From assembly GCF_029910095.1 (NCBI RefSeq), contig NZ_CP094526.1, forward strand, positions 8,260,501-8,324,500: a stretch of 64,000 nucleotides of DNA, in the 5' to 3' direction. A program made the translations under genes and the position numbers. The notes under the pieces were generated by a model, which worked only from the letters and a program-made list of their open reading frames with translations, made no database searches and had not been told where the DNA came from. Source of the stretch: Bradyrhizobium sp. ISRA464 (lineage in GTDB: Bacteria > Pseudomonadota > Alphaproteobacteria > Rhizobiales > Xanthobacteraceae). This document shows, in pieces, positions 26,502-36,027 of the stretch (the stretch's first letter is position 1; each line of letters opens with the position of its first letter).

Positions 26502-26622
26502 GCACCTCTCCCATTGGGAGAGGTCGCGCCGAAGGAGCGGGTGAGGGGTTACACTCGACGGTGGAAGCTGCGGCCCCTCACCCGGCGCTTCGCGCCGACC
26601 TCTCCCCGCTGGGGAGAGGTGG
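26502..26622. repeat. Palindromic intergenic repeat (CACCTCTCCC...GGGAGAGGT type)
   Basis: Outer arms CACCTCTCCCATTGGGAGAG (26502) and CTCTCCCCGCTGGGGAGAGG (26601). Inner pieces GGGTGAGGGG (near 26539) and CCCCTCACCC (near 26574) also pair. It separates the binding-protein gene from the permease genes inside the ABC operon, where it could lower downstream expression by stopping or processing the transcript. Confidence 0.8.
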
Positions 26623-26692
26623 AGACCTCGTTCGTATCAATTCAAGCAAATATCATCCTGTAACGTGTCGGCGACGAAAGGAGAGAGCCAGG

Positions 26693-27640
26693 GTGTTTGC
26701 CTATATCGTCCGACGCCTGTTCCTGATGCTCGTGACCCTGTTCGGGATCTCGGTCATCATCTTCGTGCTGCTGCGGGTGGTGCCCGGTAACATCGTCGAC
26801 ATCCTGTTCGACGCCGCGGGCTTCGTCGATCCGGCCGACAAGGCGAGTATCGAGCGGGAGCTCGGCCTGAGCCAGCCGATCGTGATCCAGTATCTGCACT
26901 GGATCGGCGGCCTGCTGCACGGCGATCTCGGTTATTCCTATGTCTCGGAAAAGCCCGCGCTGGAGGAGATCCTGCCGCGGATCCCGATCACGGCGCGGCT
27001 GGCCGGGTTGGCGCTGTTGTTCTCGGCGGCGATCGGCATCCCGCTCGGCGTCATCAGCGCCGTGCACCAGGGCTCGCGGCTCGACTATGTGCTGCGCGTC
27101 GTCAGCCTGAGCGGCCTGTCGCTGCCGGCGTTCTGGCTCGGCCTGTTGATCCTGATGGCGTCGGTCTCGATGTTCGGCACCATGCCGATCTTCAATCCGA
27201 ATCCGAAGACCTGGCTCGAGGCGTTCACCATCTATGCCGTGCCGGCGATGGCGGTCGGCTTCCGCAGCGCAGCGCTGACCATGCGCATCACGCGATCCTC
27301 GATGCTGGAGATTTTGCGCCAGGACTACATCCGCACCGCGCGCGCCAAGGGCGCCTCGGAAGCTTCCGTCAACTACCATCACGCACTGAAGAACGCGGTG
27401 CTGCCGGTCATCACCGTGATCGGCATCGAGGCCGCGTTCCTGATCGGCGGCCTGATCGTCACCGAAACCGTATTCAACATCCCCGGCATCGCCCGCTTCC
27501 TGGTCGAGGCGCTGCGGTGGCGGGACTATCCGATCGTGCAGAACCTCGTGATGTTCATCGCTGTGGTCGTGGTGGTGGTGAATTTCATCGTCGACATGCT
27601 CTATGCCGCGATCGACCCGCGCATCCGGTTCGGAGACTAG
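26693..27640 (+). CDS. ABC transporter permease, DppB/OppB family
   Basis: Inner-membrane permease of 315 aa with six predicted helices. N-terminal VFAYIVRRLFLMLVTLFGIS is typical of DppB. The EAA loop reads DYIRTARAKGASEASVNYHH, followed by NAVLPVITVIG. GTG 26693 is chosen because AGGAGA lies 8 bases upstream and the protein then opens straight into the first helix. Forms the transmembrane heterodimer with the next gene product. Confidence 0.93.
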   Translation: MFAYIVRRLFLMLVTLFGISVIIFVLLRVVPGNIVDILFDAAGFVDPADKASIERELGLSQPIVIQYLHWIGGLLHGDLGYSYVSEKPALEEILPRIPITARLAGLALLFSAAIGIPLGVISAVHQGSRLDYVLRVVSLSGLSLPAFWLGLLILMASVSMFGTMPIFNPNPKTWLEAFTIYAVPAMAVGFRSAALTMRITRSSMLEILRQDYIRTARAKGASEASVNYHHALKNAVLPVITVIGIEAAFLIGGLIVTETVFNIPGIARFLVEALRWRDYPIVQNLVMFIAVVVVVVNFIVDMLYAAIDPRIRFGD

Positions 27641-27642
27641 CC

Positions 27643-28536
27643 GTGGCGACGATCAACTTCGAAGCCGAACTGCGACGCGCCGGGGCCAACGCCACCGGCG
27701 GCTGGCGCCGGCTCGCCTTCCTCGCCCAGCGCTACATGCTCGGCACGATCGGTCTCGCCATCATGCTGATGTTCGTGTGGATGGCGCTCTTCGCCGACGT
27801 CATCTCCCGCTACGATCCGCTCAGCGTCGATTCCGCCCACCGCCTCGCTTCGCCCTCCGCGCTGCATTGGTTCGGCACCGATTCCTTCGGCCGCGACGTC
27901 TGGAGCCGGATCATCCACGGCGCGCGGATCTCGCTTGCGGTCGGCATCGGCTCCACGGCGCTGGGCGCGTCGCTCGGCGTCATCGTCGGTCTCGCCTCCG
28001 GCTATCTGTCTGGCTGGGTCGATCTCGTGTTCCAGCGCGTCACTGACATCCTGCAATCGCTGCCGCTCCTGGTGCTTGCGTTGGTGATGACCGCAGCGCT
28101 CGGCCCGTCGTTGCCAAACGTGATCCTGGCGATCGCGATCCCGCTGATTCCCACCGTCGCCCGCGTGATCCGCGCGAACACACTGGCGCTGCGCGAGCAG
28201 CCCTTCGTCGAGGCCGCCAAGTCGATCGGCATGAGCGAGATGCGAATCGCGCTGCGCCACGTGCTGCCGAACACCATCGCTCCGCTGATCGTGCTCGCCA
28301 CCGCCCAGCTCGGATCGACCATTCTCACCGAGGCGTCGCTGTCGTTCCTCGGGCTCGGCATTCCCGAACCCTATCCGTCCTGGGGCCGCATGCTGTCGGA
28401 ATCCGCCGCCGAATATGTCCGCACCGCGCCGTGGCTCGTGATTTTCCCCGGCATTGCGATCAGCCTCGCGGTGTTCGGCACCAATCTGTTCGGCGATGCG
28501 CTGCGCGACATCCTCGATCCAAGGCAGCGCGGCTGA
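27643..28536 (+). CDS. ABC transporter permease, DppC/OppC family
   Basis: Second permease subunit, 297 aa. A cytoplasmic N-terminus leads into helix 1 (TIGLAIMLMFVWMALFADVI), then the DppC signature HWFGTDSFGRDVWSRIIHGA. The EAA loop is PFVEAAKSIGMSEMRIALRH, and SFLGLGIPEPYPSWGRML is near the C-terminus. GTG 27643 starts 2 bases after the previous stop; its own stop overlaps the next start by one base (TGATG), so the set is coupled. Confidence 0.93.
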   Translation: MATINFEAELRRAGANATGGWRRLAFLAQRYMLGTIGLAIMLMFVWMALFADVISRYDPLSVDSAHRLASPSALHWFGTDSFGRDVWSRIIHGARISLAVGIGSTALGASLGVIVGLASGYLSGWVDLVFQRVTDILQSLPLLVLALVMTAALGPSLPNVILAIAIPLIPTVARVIRANTLALREQPFVEAAKSIGMSEMRIALRHVLPNTIAPLIVLATAQLGSTILTEASLSFLGLGIPEPYPSWGRMLSESAAEYVRTAPWLVIFPGIAISLAVFGTNLFGDALRDILDPRQRG

Positions 28537-29549
28537 TGAGCGAGCCAATGGCGGCAGAGACGGTTCTCGAGGTAAAGAACCTGCAGACGGTATTCTTCAC
28601 GAATTCCGGGCTGTTCCGCGCGGTCGACGACGTCTCGTTTTCGGTCCGCCGCGGCGAGACGCTGGCGATCGTCGGCGAATCCGGCTGCGGCAAGAGCGTC
28701 AGCGCGCTGTCGATCATGCGCCTGGTGCCCGACCCGCCCGGCCGCATCATCGGCGGCTCGGTGACGCTGGAAGGCACCGACCTCTTGACCATCGACGAGG
28801 CCGCGATGCGCGACGTCAGGGGCAATCGCATCTCCATGATCTTCCAGGAGCCGATGACCTCGCTCAATCCGGTGATGCGGATCGGCGACCAGATCATCGA
28901 GGCCGTGCGCTTGCACCAGAAGGTCAGCAGCAAGGAAGCCTGGAAGCAGGCAGTCGACATGCTGCGGCTGGTACGCATCCCCGAGCCGGAGCGCCGCGCG
29001 CAGGAATATCCTCACCAGCTCTCGGGCGGCATGCGCCAACGCGCAATGATCGCGATGGCGCTCGCCTGCCGGCCGGCGCTGCTGATCGCGGACGAGCCGA
29101 CCACCGCGCTCGACGTCACCATCCAGGCGCAGATCCTCGCCCTGATCGTCGACTTGCAGAAGCGGCTCGGCACCGGCTTGATCCTGATCACCCATGATCT
29201 CGGCGTCGTCGCGCAGACCGCGCAGCGCGTGATCGTGATGTATGCCGGCAAGAAGGTCGAGGAAGCGACCGTCGAGGCGCTGTTCGAGACTCCGCTGCAT
29301 CCCTATACACGCGGACTGATGGCCTCGATCCCCGCGGTGCCCTCGTCCGACGCCAAGGCCGACGCGCGGCTGGTCGAAATCCCCGGCATGGTCCCGTCAC
29401 TGACCAAGCTGCCGCCCGGCTGCGCTTTCGCGCCGCGCTGCAAGCTCGCGGTCGACCGTTGCCGCCAGGCCTATCCGCCGCTCGAGGAGGTCCGACCGAA
29501 TCACTGGGCGGCGTGCTGGCGCGCCGACGAGATGGAGGAGGCGTCATGA
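28536..29549 (+). CDS. ABC transporter ATP-binding protein, DppD/OppD family
   Basis: ATPase of 337 aa. Walker A is [10 protein letters not shown], the Q-loop lies in [14 protein letters not shown], the signature is [12 protein letters not shown], Walker [13 protein letters not shown] and the H-loop ITHDLGVV. The C-terminal oligopeptide-transporter extension ([12 protein letters not shown] with further Cys) is present and in relatives can bind an iron-sulfur cluster. It starts in a TGATG overlap with the permease gene and ends in an ATGA overlap with the next ATPase. Confidence 0.94.
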   Translation: MSEPMAAETVLEVKNLQTVFFTNSGLFRAVDDVSFSVRRGETLAIVGESGCGKSVSALSIMRLVPDPPGRIIGGSVTLEGTDLLTIDEAAMRDVRGNRISMIFQEPMTSLNPVMRIGDQIIEAVRLHQKVSSKEAWKQAVDMLRLVRIPEPERRAQEYPHQLSGGMRQRAMIAMALACRPALLIADEPTTALDVTIQAQILALIVDLQKRLGTGLILITHDLGVVAQTAQRVIVMYAGKKVEEATVEALFETPLHPYTRGLMASIPAVPSSDAKADARLVEIPGMVPSLTKLPPGCAFAPRCKLAVDRCRQAYPPLEEVRPNHWAACWRADEMEEAS

Positions 29550-30544
29550 CCGAGCAGCGTCCGCTCCTGGAAGTCACCGACCTCATCAAGCACTACGCGG
29601 TGCGCGGCGGCGTCTTGCGCCGGCAGGTCGGCACCGTGCATGCGGTCGACGGCGTCAGCTTCTCGCTTGGCACGGGCGAGACGCTCGGCCTGGTCGGCGA
29701 ATCCGGCTGCGGCAAGTCGACCGTGGCGCGCACGGTGCTGCGGCTGGTCGAGCCGACGAGCGGCGCGATCAAGCTCGATGGCGAGGACATCGCGCCGCTC
29801 AGCAAGACTGCGCTGCGGCCCTATCGCCGCTCGATGCAGATCGTGTTCCAGGATCCGTTTGCTTCCCTCAACCCGCGCATGACGGCGGGCGACATCGTCG
29901 GCGAGCCCTTGACCGTGCACGGCCTCGCGACAGGAAAGAAAAAGCAGGACCGCGTCGCGGAATTGTTCCAGCAGGTGGGCCTCAGGCCCGACCAGATGAA
30001 GAACTTTCCGCATCAGTTCTCCGGTGGCCAGCGCCAGCGCATCTGCATCGCGCGGGCGCTCTCGCTCGGTCCGCGCCTGATCGTCTGCGACGAACCGGTC
30101 TCGGCGCTCGACGTCTCGATCCAGGCGCAGGTGATCAATTTGTTGATCGACCTGCAGCGCAAGCAGAACTTCTCCTATCTCTTCATCGCGCACGACCTCG
30201 CGGTCGTCGCACATATCAGCCATCGCGTCGCGGTGATGTATCTCGGCCGCATCGTCGAGATCGCCGACAAGCACGAGCTGTTCGCCAACCCGCGCCATCC
30301 CTACACCCAGGCGCTGCTCGCCTCGGTGCCGATCGCCGATCCCAAGGCCAAACGGCTGGCACCCATGATCGACGGCGACGTGCCGAGCCCGATCAATCCG
30401 CCCTCCGGCTGCGCCTTCCACACCCGCTGCCGCTTCGCCATCGACCGCTGCAAAACCGAGCGTCCGGCGTTGAAGGAAGCCGACACCGGCCACCAGGTGG
30501 CGTGCTGGCTGAATGACGGGACGGGACGTAAAGATAGTCAGTGA
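29546..30544 (+). CDS. ABC transporter ATP-binding protein, DppF/OppF family
   Basis: Second ATPase, 332 aa. Walker A is [11 protein letters not shown]-loop [14 protein letters not shown], signature [15 protein letters not shown], Walker [14 protein letters not shown]-loop IAHDLAVV. The C-terminal extension has [19 protein letters not shown]. Last gene of the operon (binding protein, two permeases, two ATPases). It is followed by a repeat that may end the transcript. Confidence 0.94.
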   Translation: MTEQRPLLEVTDLIKHYAVRGGVLRRQVGTVHAVDGVSFSLGTGETLGLVGESGCGKSTVARTVLRLVEPTSGAIKLDGEDIAPLSKTALRPYRRSMQIVFQDPFASLNPRMTAGDIVGEPLTVHGLATGKKKQDRVAELFQQVGLRPDQMKNFPHQFSGGQRQRICIARALSLGPRLIVCDEPVSALDVSIQAQVINLLIDLQRKQNFSYLFIAHDLAVVAHISHRVAVMYLGRIVEIADKHELFANPRHPYTQALLASVPIADPKAKRLAPMIDGDVPSPINPPSGCAFHTRCRFAIDRCKTERPALKEADTGHQVACWLNDGTGRKDSQ

Positions 30545-30545
30545 C

Positions 30546-30632
30546 CGTCATTGCGAGCGAAGCGAAGCAATCCATCGTGCGGCATATGCGGAGCCTTGAA
30601 TTGCTTCGTCGCTATCGCTCCTCGCAATGACG
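30546..30632. repeat. Palindromic repeat (CGTCATTGCGAGCGAAGC type)
   Basis: CGTCATTGCGAGCGAAGCGA (30546) faces TCGCTCCTCGCAATGACG (30615), and AAGCAATCCA/TTGCTTCG continue the stem. It lies between the convergent ABC operon and carboxylase alpha gene. A second copy is at 51512-51593. I recall this as one of the most frequent Bradyrhizobium intergenic repeats. Confidence 0.85.
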
Positions 30633-30636
30633 CTAT

Positions 30637-32625
30637 TTAGGCCGCTTGCTTGTCCGCCTCTATCTCCACCACAATCTTACCCGTCGTCACCTGCTCGCCC
30701 TCGGCGACATCGATCGACGACACCGTGCCCGCAACACTAGCGGTGTGCACATGCTCCATCTTCATCGCCTCCAGCGTCATCACCGGCTGGCCGGCCGCGA
30801 CTGTGTCGCCGGCCTTCACCAGCACCGAAACGACACGGCCGTTCATGGCGGCGCGGACCTTGCCGTCGCCGCCAGCGGCCGCAGCACTTTCCGGCGGCGC
30901 CAACGTGAGATCGCGGACCGACAGCGTGACGCCGCGATGCAGGACATAGAGCCGATCGCCATCGCGCAGGAACCTTGCCGATTCCATCAACCCGTTGCGG
31001 CGATACCGGATGCTGTCCGGCCCGAGCTCGTCGATCTCGAGACTGAAGCGGTCGCCATTGCGGGCCGCGACATAGCTGCCGTCGCGCTCGCGCGTGATCT
31101 CGACCTCCTGCACGCCATGGCCAAGGTCGATCCGCAAGCGGAGCGGGAATGTCGCAGCGAGCGACCGGCCGCGCTGCCAGGGCGGCGCGTGAGGGTTGGT
31201 GACGTAGAGCAGCAGCGCGGCGAGCGCGACGTCGCTGGCCCGGTCGGTCCGCGGCGCCAGCAACACATCGCGGTTCTGAGCGATGAAGGCCGTGGTCGCC
31301 TCGCCCCTGGCAAAGACCGGATGGCGCAGGCAATCGATCAGGAAGCCCTGGTTGGTGGTGACGCCGAAAGCCGCGACCTGCTCCAGGGCGCAGATCAGCT
31401 TCCCCCGCGCCTCGTCGCGGGTCGCGCCGTGGCTGACGATTTTCGCGATCATCGAATCGTAGAATGGCGGGATCTCCGCACCCGACTGCAGCGCGTGCTC
31501 GACGCGAACATCGTCCGGCATCTGCCACAAAGCCATCGTGCCGGATTGCGGCATGAAATCGTGCCCGGCATCCTCCGAACAGAGCCGCACCTCGATGGCG
31601 TGGCCGGAGAAGGTGACGTCCTCCTGGCTCAACCCAAGCGGCTCGCCGCGCGCGACCCGGAGCTGCAGCTCGACCAGATCGAGCCCGGTGATCGCCTCGG
31701 TGACGGGGTGCTCGACCTGCAGCCGCGTGTTCATCTCCATGAAATAGAAATTGCCGTCGCGGTCGAGCAGGAACTCCAGCGTGCCCGCGCCTTCATAGCC
31801 GATCGCCTTCACCGCCTGCACGGCGACCGTGCCCATCCGCGCGCGCAGCTCCGGCGTCACGGCCGGCGACGGCGCTTCCTCGATCAGCTTCTGATGCCGC
31901 CGCTGCACCGAGCAGTCACGCTCACCGAGATGGATCGCGTTGCCATAGCGGTCGCCGAACACCTGGATCTCGATATGGCGCGGATCGACGATGGCACGCT
32001 CCAGAATCACCGTCGGATCGCCAAACGCACCCTGCGCCTCCGAGCGCGCACTGCGCAGCGCATCCGGAAATGCCGCGGCATTCGTCACCAGCCGCATGCC
32101 GCGCCCGCCGCCGCCGGCGACAGCCTTGATCATGACGGGGAAGCCGATCGCGTTGGCTTCCGCCAGCATGACGCCGTCGCTCTGGTCAACACCCTGATAG
32201 CCCGGCACGCAGGGCACGCCGGCCTCTCGCATGATCGCCTTGGCGCCGGCTTTGTTGCCCATCGCGCGGATCGCCTCCGGCGACGGGCCGATAAACACGA
32301 GCCCGGCGTCGCGGCAGGCCTGCGCGAAATCCTCATTCTCGGCGAGGAAGCCGTAACCCGGATGCACGGCGCTGGCGCCACTCGCCTTCGCTGCGGCGAT
32401 GATCGCATCGATCTTCAGATAGGACTGCGCCGGCAACGCTTCGCCGATCTGCACCGCCTGGTCGGCCTCGCGCACATGCAGGGCATCGCGATCGGCATCG
32501 GAATAGACCGCGACCACGCCGTAGCCGAGCCGTCGCGCGGTGCGCATGATGCGCAGCGCGATCTCGCCGCGATTGGCGATCAGAATCTTGAAGAACGGCG
32601 TCCGCTTCACTGCTGCACCGCTCAT
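30637..32625 (-). CDS. Acyl-CoA carboxylase alpha subunit (biotin carboxylase + biotin carrier; MCC/geranyl-CoA type)
   Basis: Biotin-dependent carboxylase alpha chain of 662 aa, the normal size for methylcrotonyl- and geranyl-CoA carboxylases. The N-terminal biotin carboxylase domain opens KILIANRGEIALRIMRTARR and has the ATP-grasp glycine loop AVAGGGGRGMR and FMEMNTRLQVEHPVTE. The BT linker follows from about residue 480, and the biotin carrier domain carries EAMKMEH with the biotinylated lysine at about residue 622. Its ATG overlaps the stop of the beta gene by 4 bases. Adjacent AtuD-like dehydrogenase and ligase genes favour a branched or terpenoid acyl-CoA substrate over acetyl- or propionyl-CoA. 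Confidence 0.92.
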   Translation of the reverse strand: MSGAAVKRTPFFKILIANRGEIALRIMRTARRLGYGVVAVYSDADRDALHVREADQAVQIGEALPAQSYLKIDAIIAAAKASGASAVHPGYGFLAENEDFAQACRDAGLVFIGPSPEAIRAMGNKAGAKAIMREAGVPCVPGYQGVDQSDGVMLAEANAIGFPVMIKAVAGGGGRGMRLVTNAAAFPDALRSARSEAQGAFGDPTVILERAIVDPRHIEIQVFGDRYGNAIHLGERDCSVQRRHQKLIEEAPSPAVTPELRARMGTVAVQAVKAIGYEGAGTLEFLLDRDGNFYFMEMNTRLQVEHPVTEAITGLDLVELQLRVARGEPLGLSQEDVTFSGHAIEVRLCSEDAGHDFMPQSGTMALWQMPDDVRVEHALQSGAEIPPFYDSMIAKIVSHGATRDEARGKLICALEQVAAFGVTTNQGFLIDCLRHPVFARGEATTAFIAQNRDVLLAPRTDRASDVALAALLLYVTNPHAPPWQRGRSLAATFPLRLRIDLGHGVQEVEITRERDGSYVAARNGDRFSLEIDELGPDSIRYRRNGLMESARFLRDGDRLYVLHRGVTLSVRDLTLAPPESAAAAGGDGKVRAAMNGRVVSVLVKAGDTVAAGQPVMTLEAMKMEHVHTASVAGTVSSIDVAEGEQVTTGKIVVEIEADKQAA

Positions 32626-34238
32626 GGCCGCGCCACCGAGAACTGCATGCGCTGCGGGTTGCGCGCCTCCGCCTCGCGGCAGATCGCCAGCACCTCGGCC
32701 AGCACGCTGCGGGTGTCGCGGGGATCGATGACGCCGTCGTCGAGCACGCGCGCGCTGGTCGAGAACACATCCATCTGGCCATCGAACACGCCGGTGATCT
32801 GCGCCTTCATCGCGTCAAGCTTCTCCTTCTCGATCGGCTTGCCGCGCCGCGCGGCCGCGGCCTCGGTGACGATCGCCATGGTCTCGGCGGCCTGCTCGCC
32901 GCCCATCACGGCGGTCTTGGCGTTGGGCCAGGAGAAGCAGAAGCGCGGATGGAAGCCGCGACCGCACATGCCGTAATTGCCGGCGCCGAAGGAGGCGCCG
33001 CAATAGAGCGTGATCTGCGGCACCGTCGCCGAGGTCACCGCCTGGATCATCTTCGAGCCGTGCTTGATCATGCCGGCCTCTTCATAGGCTCGGCCGACCA
33101 TGTAGCCGGTCGTGTTGTTCATGTAGAGGATCGGCGTCCGCGACTGGCAGCAGGCCTGGATGAAATGCGTCGCCTTGTTGGCGCCGGGCACGTCGAGCGG
33201 ACCGTTGTTTGTGATGATGCCGATGGCGTGGCCCTCGATACGGGCGTGGCCGCAGACCGTCGCCGGGCCGTAATTGGCGCCGAACTCGGTGAAGTCGGAA
33301 TCGTCGATGAAGCGCGCGATTGCCTGGCGCATGTCGACGGGGCGCTTGTGGTCCATCGGCATGATGCTGAGCAGCTCCTCTGCGTCGTAGCGCGGCGGCT
33401 TGAACGCGGCCTGCGCGGACTGCGGACGGTCCCATGGCAGCTTGGCCATGATGTCGCGCGCGATGCGAAGCGCATCGCGGTCGTCTTCGGCAAGATAGTC
33501 GCCGAGGCCCGAGATCGAGGTGTGCATCTCGGCGCCGCCGAGCTCCTCCTCGGTCGCGATCTCGCCGGTGGCGGCCTTGAGCAAGGGCGGCCCGGCCAGG
33601 AAGGCCCGGGTGCGGCCGCGCACCATCACGATGTAATCGGACAGGCCGGTCTGATAGGCACCGCCCGCCGTCGAGGAGCCGTGGGTGACGGTGACGACGG
33701 GAAGCCCCGCCGCCGACAGCCGCGCCAGATTGCGGAAGATATTGCCGCCGCGGACGAAATCCTCGACGCGGTAACGCAGCAGATTGGCGCCGGCGCTCTC
33801 GACCAGCTGCACATAGGGCAGCTTGTTCTCCAGCGCGAGTTCCTGCACCCGCAACGTCTTGTCCAGGCCGTACGGCTGCAGCGCGCCGGCGTCGATGCCG
33901 GCATCGTTGGCGCTGACCATGCAGCGGATGCCGGAGACGAAGCCGATGCCGGCGATCAGGCCACCGCCGGGCACGCTCTTGTCGGCATCGGTCACGTCGA
34001 ACATGTAGCCGGCGAGTGTCGACAGTTCGAGGAAGGGCGAGCCGGGGTCGAGCACCAGCGCGACGCGCTCGCGCGGCAAGAGTTGCCCGCGGCTGTGGAA
34101 GCGGTCCTTCGCAGCCGCCGAAGCGGCACGGGTGCGCTCCTCCAGCGCGCGCATCCGCGCGATCAACGCAAGCATGCCGTCGCGGTTGGCCTGGAAGGCC
34201 GCGCCGCCGGTTGCGATGGTGTTCTCGATGGTAGCCAC
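32622..34238 (-). CDS. Acyl-CoA carboxylase beta subunit (carboxyltransferase; geranyl/methylcrotonyl-CoA type)
   Basis: Carboxyltransferase of 538 aa that moves carboxybiotin's CO2 to an acyl-CoA. It has the N-terminal crotonase-like domain (RGQLLPRERVALVLDPGSPF, THGSSTAGGAYQTGLSDYI) and a C-terminal one (NNGPLDVPGANKATHFIQAC, GASFGAGNYGMCGRGFHPRF). The reading LLPRERV...FLELSTLAGY resembles, from memory, geranyl-CoA carboxylase AtuC more than typical MccB. GTG 34238 is chosen: it overlaps the stop of the upstream ligase (TAGTG), and homologues start at this ATIEN-type sequence. The open frame further upstream is antisense-like. Confidence 0.9.
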   Translation of the reverse strand: MATIENTIATGGAAFQANRDGMLALIARMRALEERTRAASAAAKDRFHSRGQLLPRERVALVLDPGSPFLELSTLAGYMFDVTDADKSVPGGGLIAGIGFVSGIRCMVSANDAGIDAGALQPYGLDKTLRVQELALENKLPYVQLVESAGANLLRYRVEDFVRGGNIFRNLARLSAAGLPVVTVTHGSSTAGGAYQTGLSDYIVMVRGRTRAFLAGPPLLKAATGEIATEEELGGAEMHTSISGLGDYLAEDDRDALRIARDIMAKLPWDRPQSAQAAFKPPRYDAEELLSIMPMDHKRPVDMRQAIARFIDDSDFTEFGANYGPATVCGHARIEGHAIGIITNNGPLDVPGANKATHFIQACCQSRTPILYMNNTTGYMVGRAYEEAGMIKHGSKMIQAVTSATVPQITLYCGASFGAGNYGMCGRGFHPRFCFSWPNAKTAVMGGEQAAETMAIVTEAAAARRGKPIEKEKLDAMKAQITGVFDGQMDVFSTSARVLDDGVIDPRDTRSVLAEVLAICREAEARNPQRMQFSVARP

Positions 34239-35836
34239 TAGGCGCGCTCCGAAAAATACTCGCTGTACTTCTGCCGCAGTTCGACCTTGCGCAGCTTGCC
34301 GGTCGCGGTCATCGGCATCTCCTCGAGGATACGCACCAGCTTCGGCACCTGGAAGCCGCCGAGATGCTTGCGACAATGCGCCTCGATCCCGGCTTCGTCG
34401 GCCACCGCGCCCGGCTTCAGCTTGACGAAGGCCGAGACCGCCTCGCCCCATTGCGGATGCGGCAGGCCGACCACGGCGGCGTTCTGCACGGCGGGATGAG
34501 CCAGCAGCGTCTCCTCGATCTTGACCGACGCGACATTCTCCCCGCCCGACTTGATCATATCCTTCTTGCGGTCGAGGAACAGCACCTCGCCATTCGCGTC
34601 GATCAAGGCAAGATCGCCGGTATGATGCCAGCCGAATTTGCGGGCCTCCTCGGTCGCCTTCGGATCCTTGTAGTAGCCCATCATCACATTGGGGCCGCGA
34701 TGCACCAGTTCGCCGACCTCGCCGCGCGGCAAGAGATTGCCGCTGTCGTCCATGATTGCGGTCTCGTTGACGATCAGCGATTCGCCCCAGTAATTACCGA
34801 AACGGTTGAGCTGCACCTCCGGCCGCGACATCGTCGTCGCCGGATACATCTCAGTCTGTCCGCTGGACAGCACGAAGTTCGGGCAGAGATCGGCGATGGC
34901 GCGCTCGAGCAGCGGTTTGCCCATCGGCGCCATGGTGTAGATGCAGCAGCGTAGGCCCGAAAGATCATAATCGCGCCGGCGCGGATGGTCGAGGATCGCC
35001 TGATACATCAGCGACAGCCCGACGAACACGGTGAGCCTGTCGCGCACGATCGCCTCCATGCAGGCGACGGGGTCGAAGCCGCGCATCAGCGCCATGCGGC
35101 CGCCGACCGAAAGATAGCTGAGCAGCAGCACATGGCCGGCGCAATGGAACAACGGGAATTGCCCGGTAATCCCGTCGTCGCGGGAGAGCTGCATCTCGAT
35201 GCAGTTGCTCATCACGGCCATGACCACGGCGAGATGGCAATGCATCGCGCCCTTCGGCCGCGAGGTCGTGCCCGAGGTGTAGATGATCATCGCGAGATCG
35301 CGGTCGTTGATCTCGATCTCGGGCTCGATGTCGGACTGGCCCTGCAGGAGACCTTTGAATTCTTGCAGACCGGTCTTTGCGACGTTGCCGGTCAGGTCGA
35401 TCGCGATCATCTCCATGCCGCGTGCCTCCAGCGCAGCGCGCCGGTCGGCCTGGGCGTGGAGATTGTCATCGATGATGGTGAAGCGCACCTCGGCATGGCC
35501 GAGGATGTAGTCCATGTCCGTCGGACCGAGCATGGTGTTGATCGGCACCCAGACCAGGCCGGCGCGATGGATGCCGAACAGCGCTTTGACGAACTCGACC
35601 GAGTTGTTGCAGATGGTCGAGATCTTCTCGCCCGGCTTCAGCCCGCGTTGCACGAGGTAGTTGGCGAACCGGTTGGCGTCACGTTCGAGCTCGGTGAAGG
35701 TGACGCGGCGGTCGCCGTCGGTCAGCGCAATGCGATCGGGAAACCGCCGCGCGGCGCGTTTCAGGAGGTCACCGATCGCGACCCGTCCGATGCGGCCTGG
35801 CCCGGCGACGCCGCCGGTTGCAGTTAGGTCCTGCAT
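34238..35836 (-). CDS. AMP-forming acyl-CoA synthetase (carboxylase operon)
   Basis: ANL-family ligase of 532 aa. Motifs are MIIYTSGTTSRPKGAMHCHL (the usual second Gly is Ser), LSSGQTEMYPATTM, the hinge FLDRKKDMIKSGGENVASVK, and the catalytic lysine region MTATGKLRKVEL. ATG 35836 has GGAGGAAAA 8 bases upstream. Translation is coupled by one base to the carboxylase beta gene, so it probably makes the CoA ester that feeds the carboxylase. Substrate unknown; a branched or isoprenoid acid is suggested by context. Confidence 0.9.
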   Translation of the reverse strand: MQDLTATGGVAGPGRIGRVAIGDLLKRAARRFPDRIALTDGDRRVTFTELERDANRFANYLVQRGLKPGEKISTICNNSVEFVKALFGIHRAGLVWVPINTMLGPTDMDYILGHAEVRFTIIDDNLHAQADRRAALEARGMEMIAIDLTGNVAKTGLQEFKGLLQGQSDIEPEIEINDRDLAMIIYTSGTTSRPKGAMHCHLAVVMAVMSNCIEMQLSRDDGITGQFPLFHCAGHVLLLSYLSVGGRMALMRGFDPVACMEAIVRDRLTVFVGLSLMYQAILDHPRRRDYDLSGLRCCIYTMAPMGKPLLERAIADLCPNFVLSSGQTEMYPATTMSRPEVQLNRFGNYWGESLIVNETAIMDDSGNLLPRGEVGELVHRGPNVMMGYYKDPKATEEARKFGWHHTGDLALIDANGEVLFLDRKKDMIKSGGENVASVKIEETLLAHPAVQNAAVVGLPHPQWGEAVSAFVKLKPGAVADEAGIEAHCRKHLGGFQVPKLVRILEEMPMTATGKLRKVELRQKYSEYFSERA

Positions 35837-35877
35837 GTGGCTTTTCCTCCAGTTCATCGGCATCGGCGGTGAGCTAC

Positions 35878-35985
35878 CTCTCCCCTCGTAGGAGAGGGTT
35901 GCGGTGACGGGGCTCTATCCATGGAGACAGACCCCTCACCCGGCATGCTTCGCATGCCGACCTCTCCCACAAGGGGAGAGGTTGA
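35878..35985. repeat. Palindromic intergenic repeat (CTCTCCCCTCGTAGGAGAGG type)
   Basis: Outer arms ACCTCTCCCCTCGTAGGAGAG (first 20 bases from 35877) and CTCTCCCACAAGGGGAGAGG (near 35963), with CGGCATGCTTCGCATGCCG as an inner stem near 35941. It sits inside the presumed BKACE-ligase-carboxylase transcription unit and may reduce read-through. Confidence 0.75.
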
Positions 35986-36027
35986 TCGAGTTCGCGGTAC
36001 TTTCGGGCCCACTCGCGATGCGCCGAG

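Noticed and set aside
30646..32976. 776-codon open frame on the plus strand
   Set aside because: Antisense to the carboxylase alpha gene, composition typical of shadow frames (H, R, D and Q rich).
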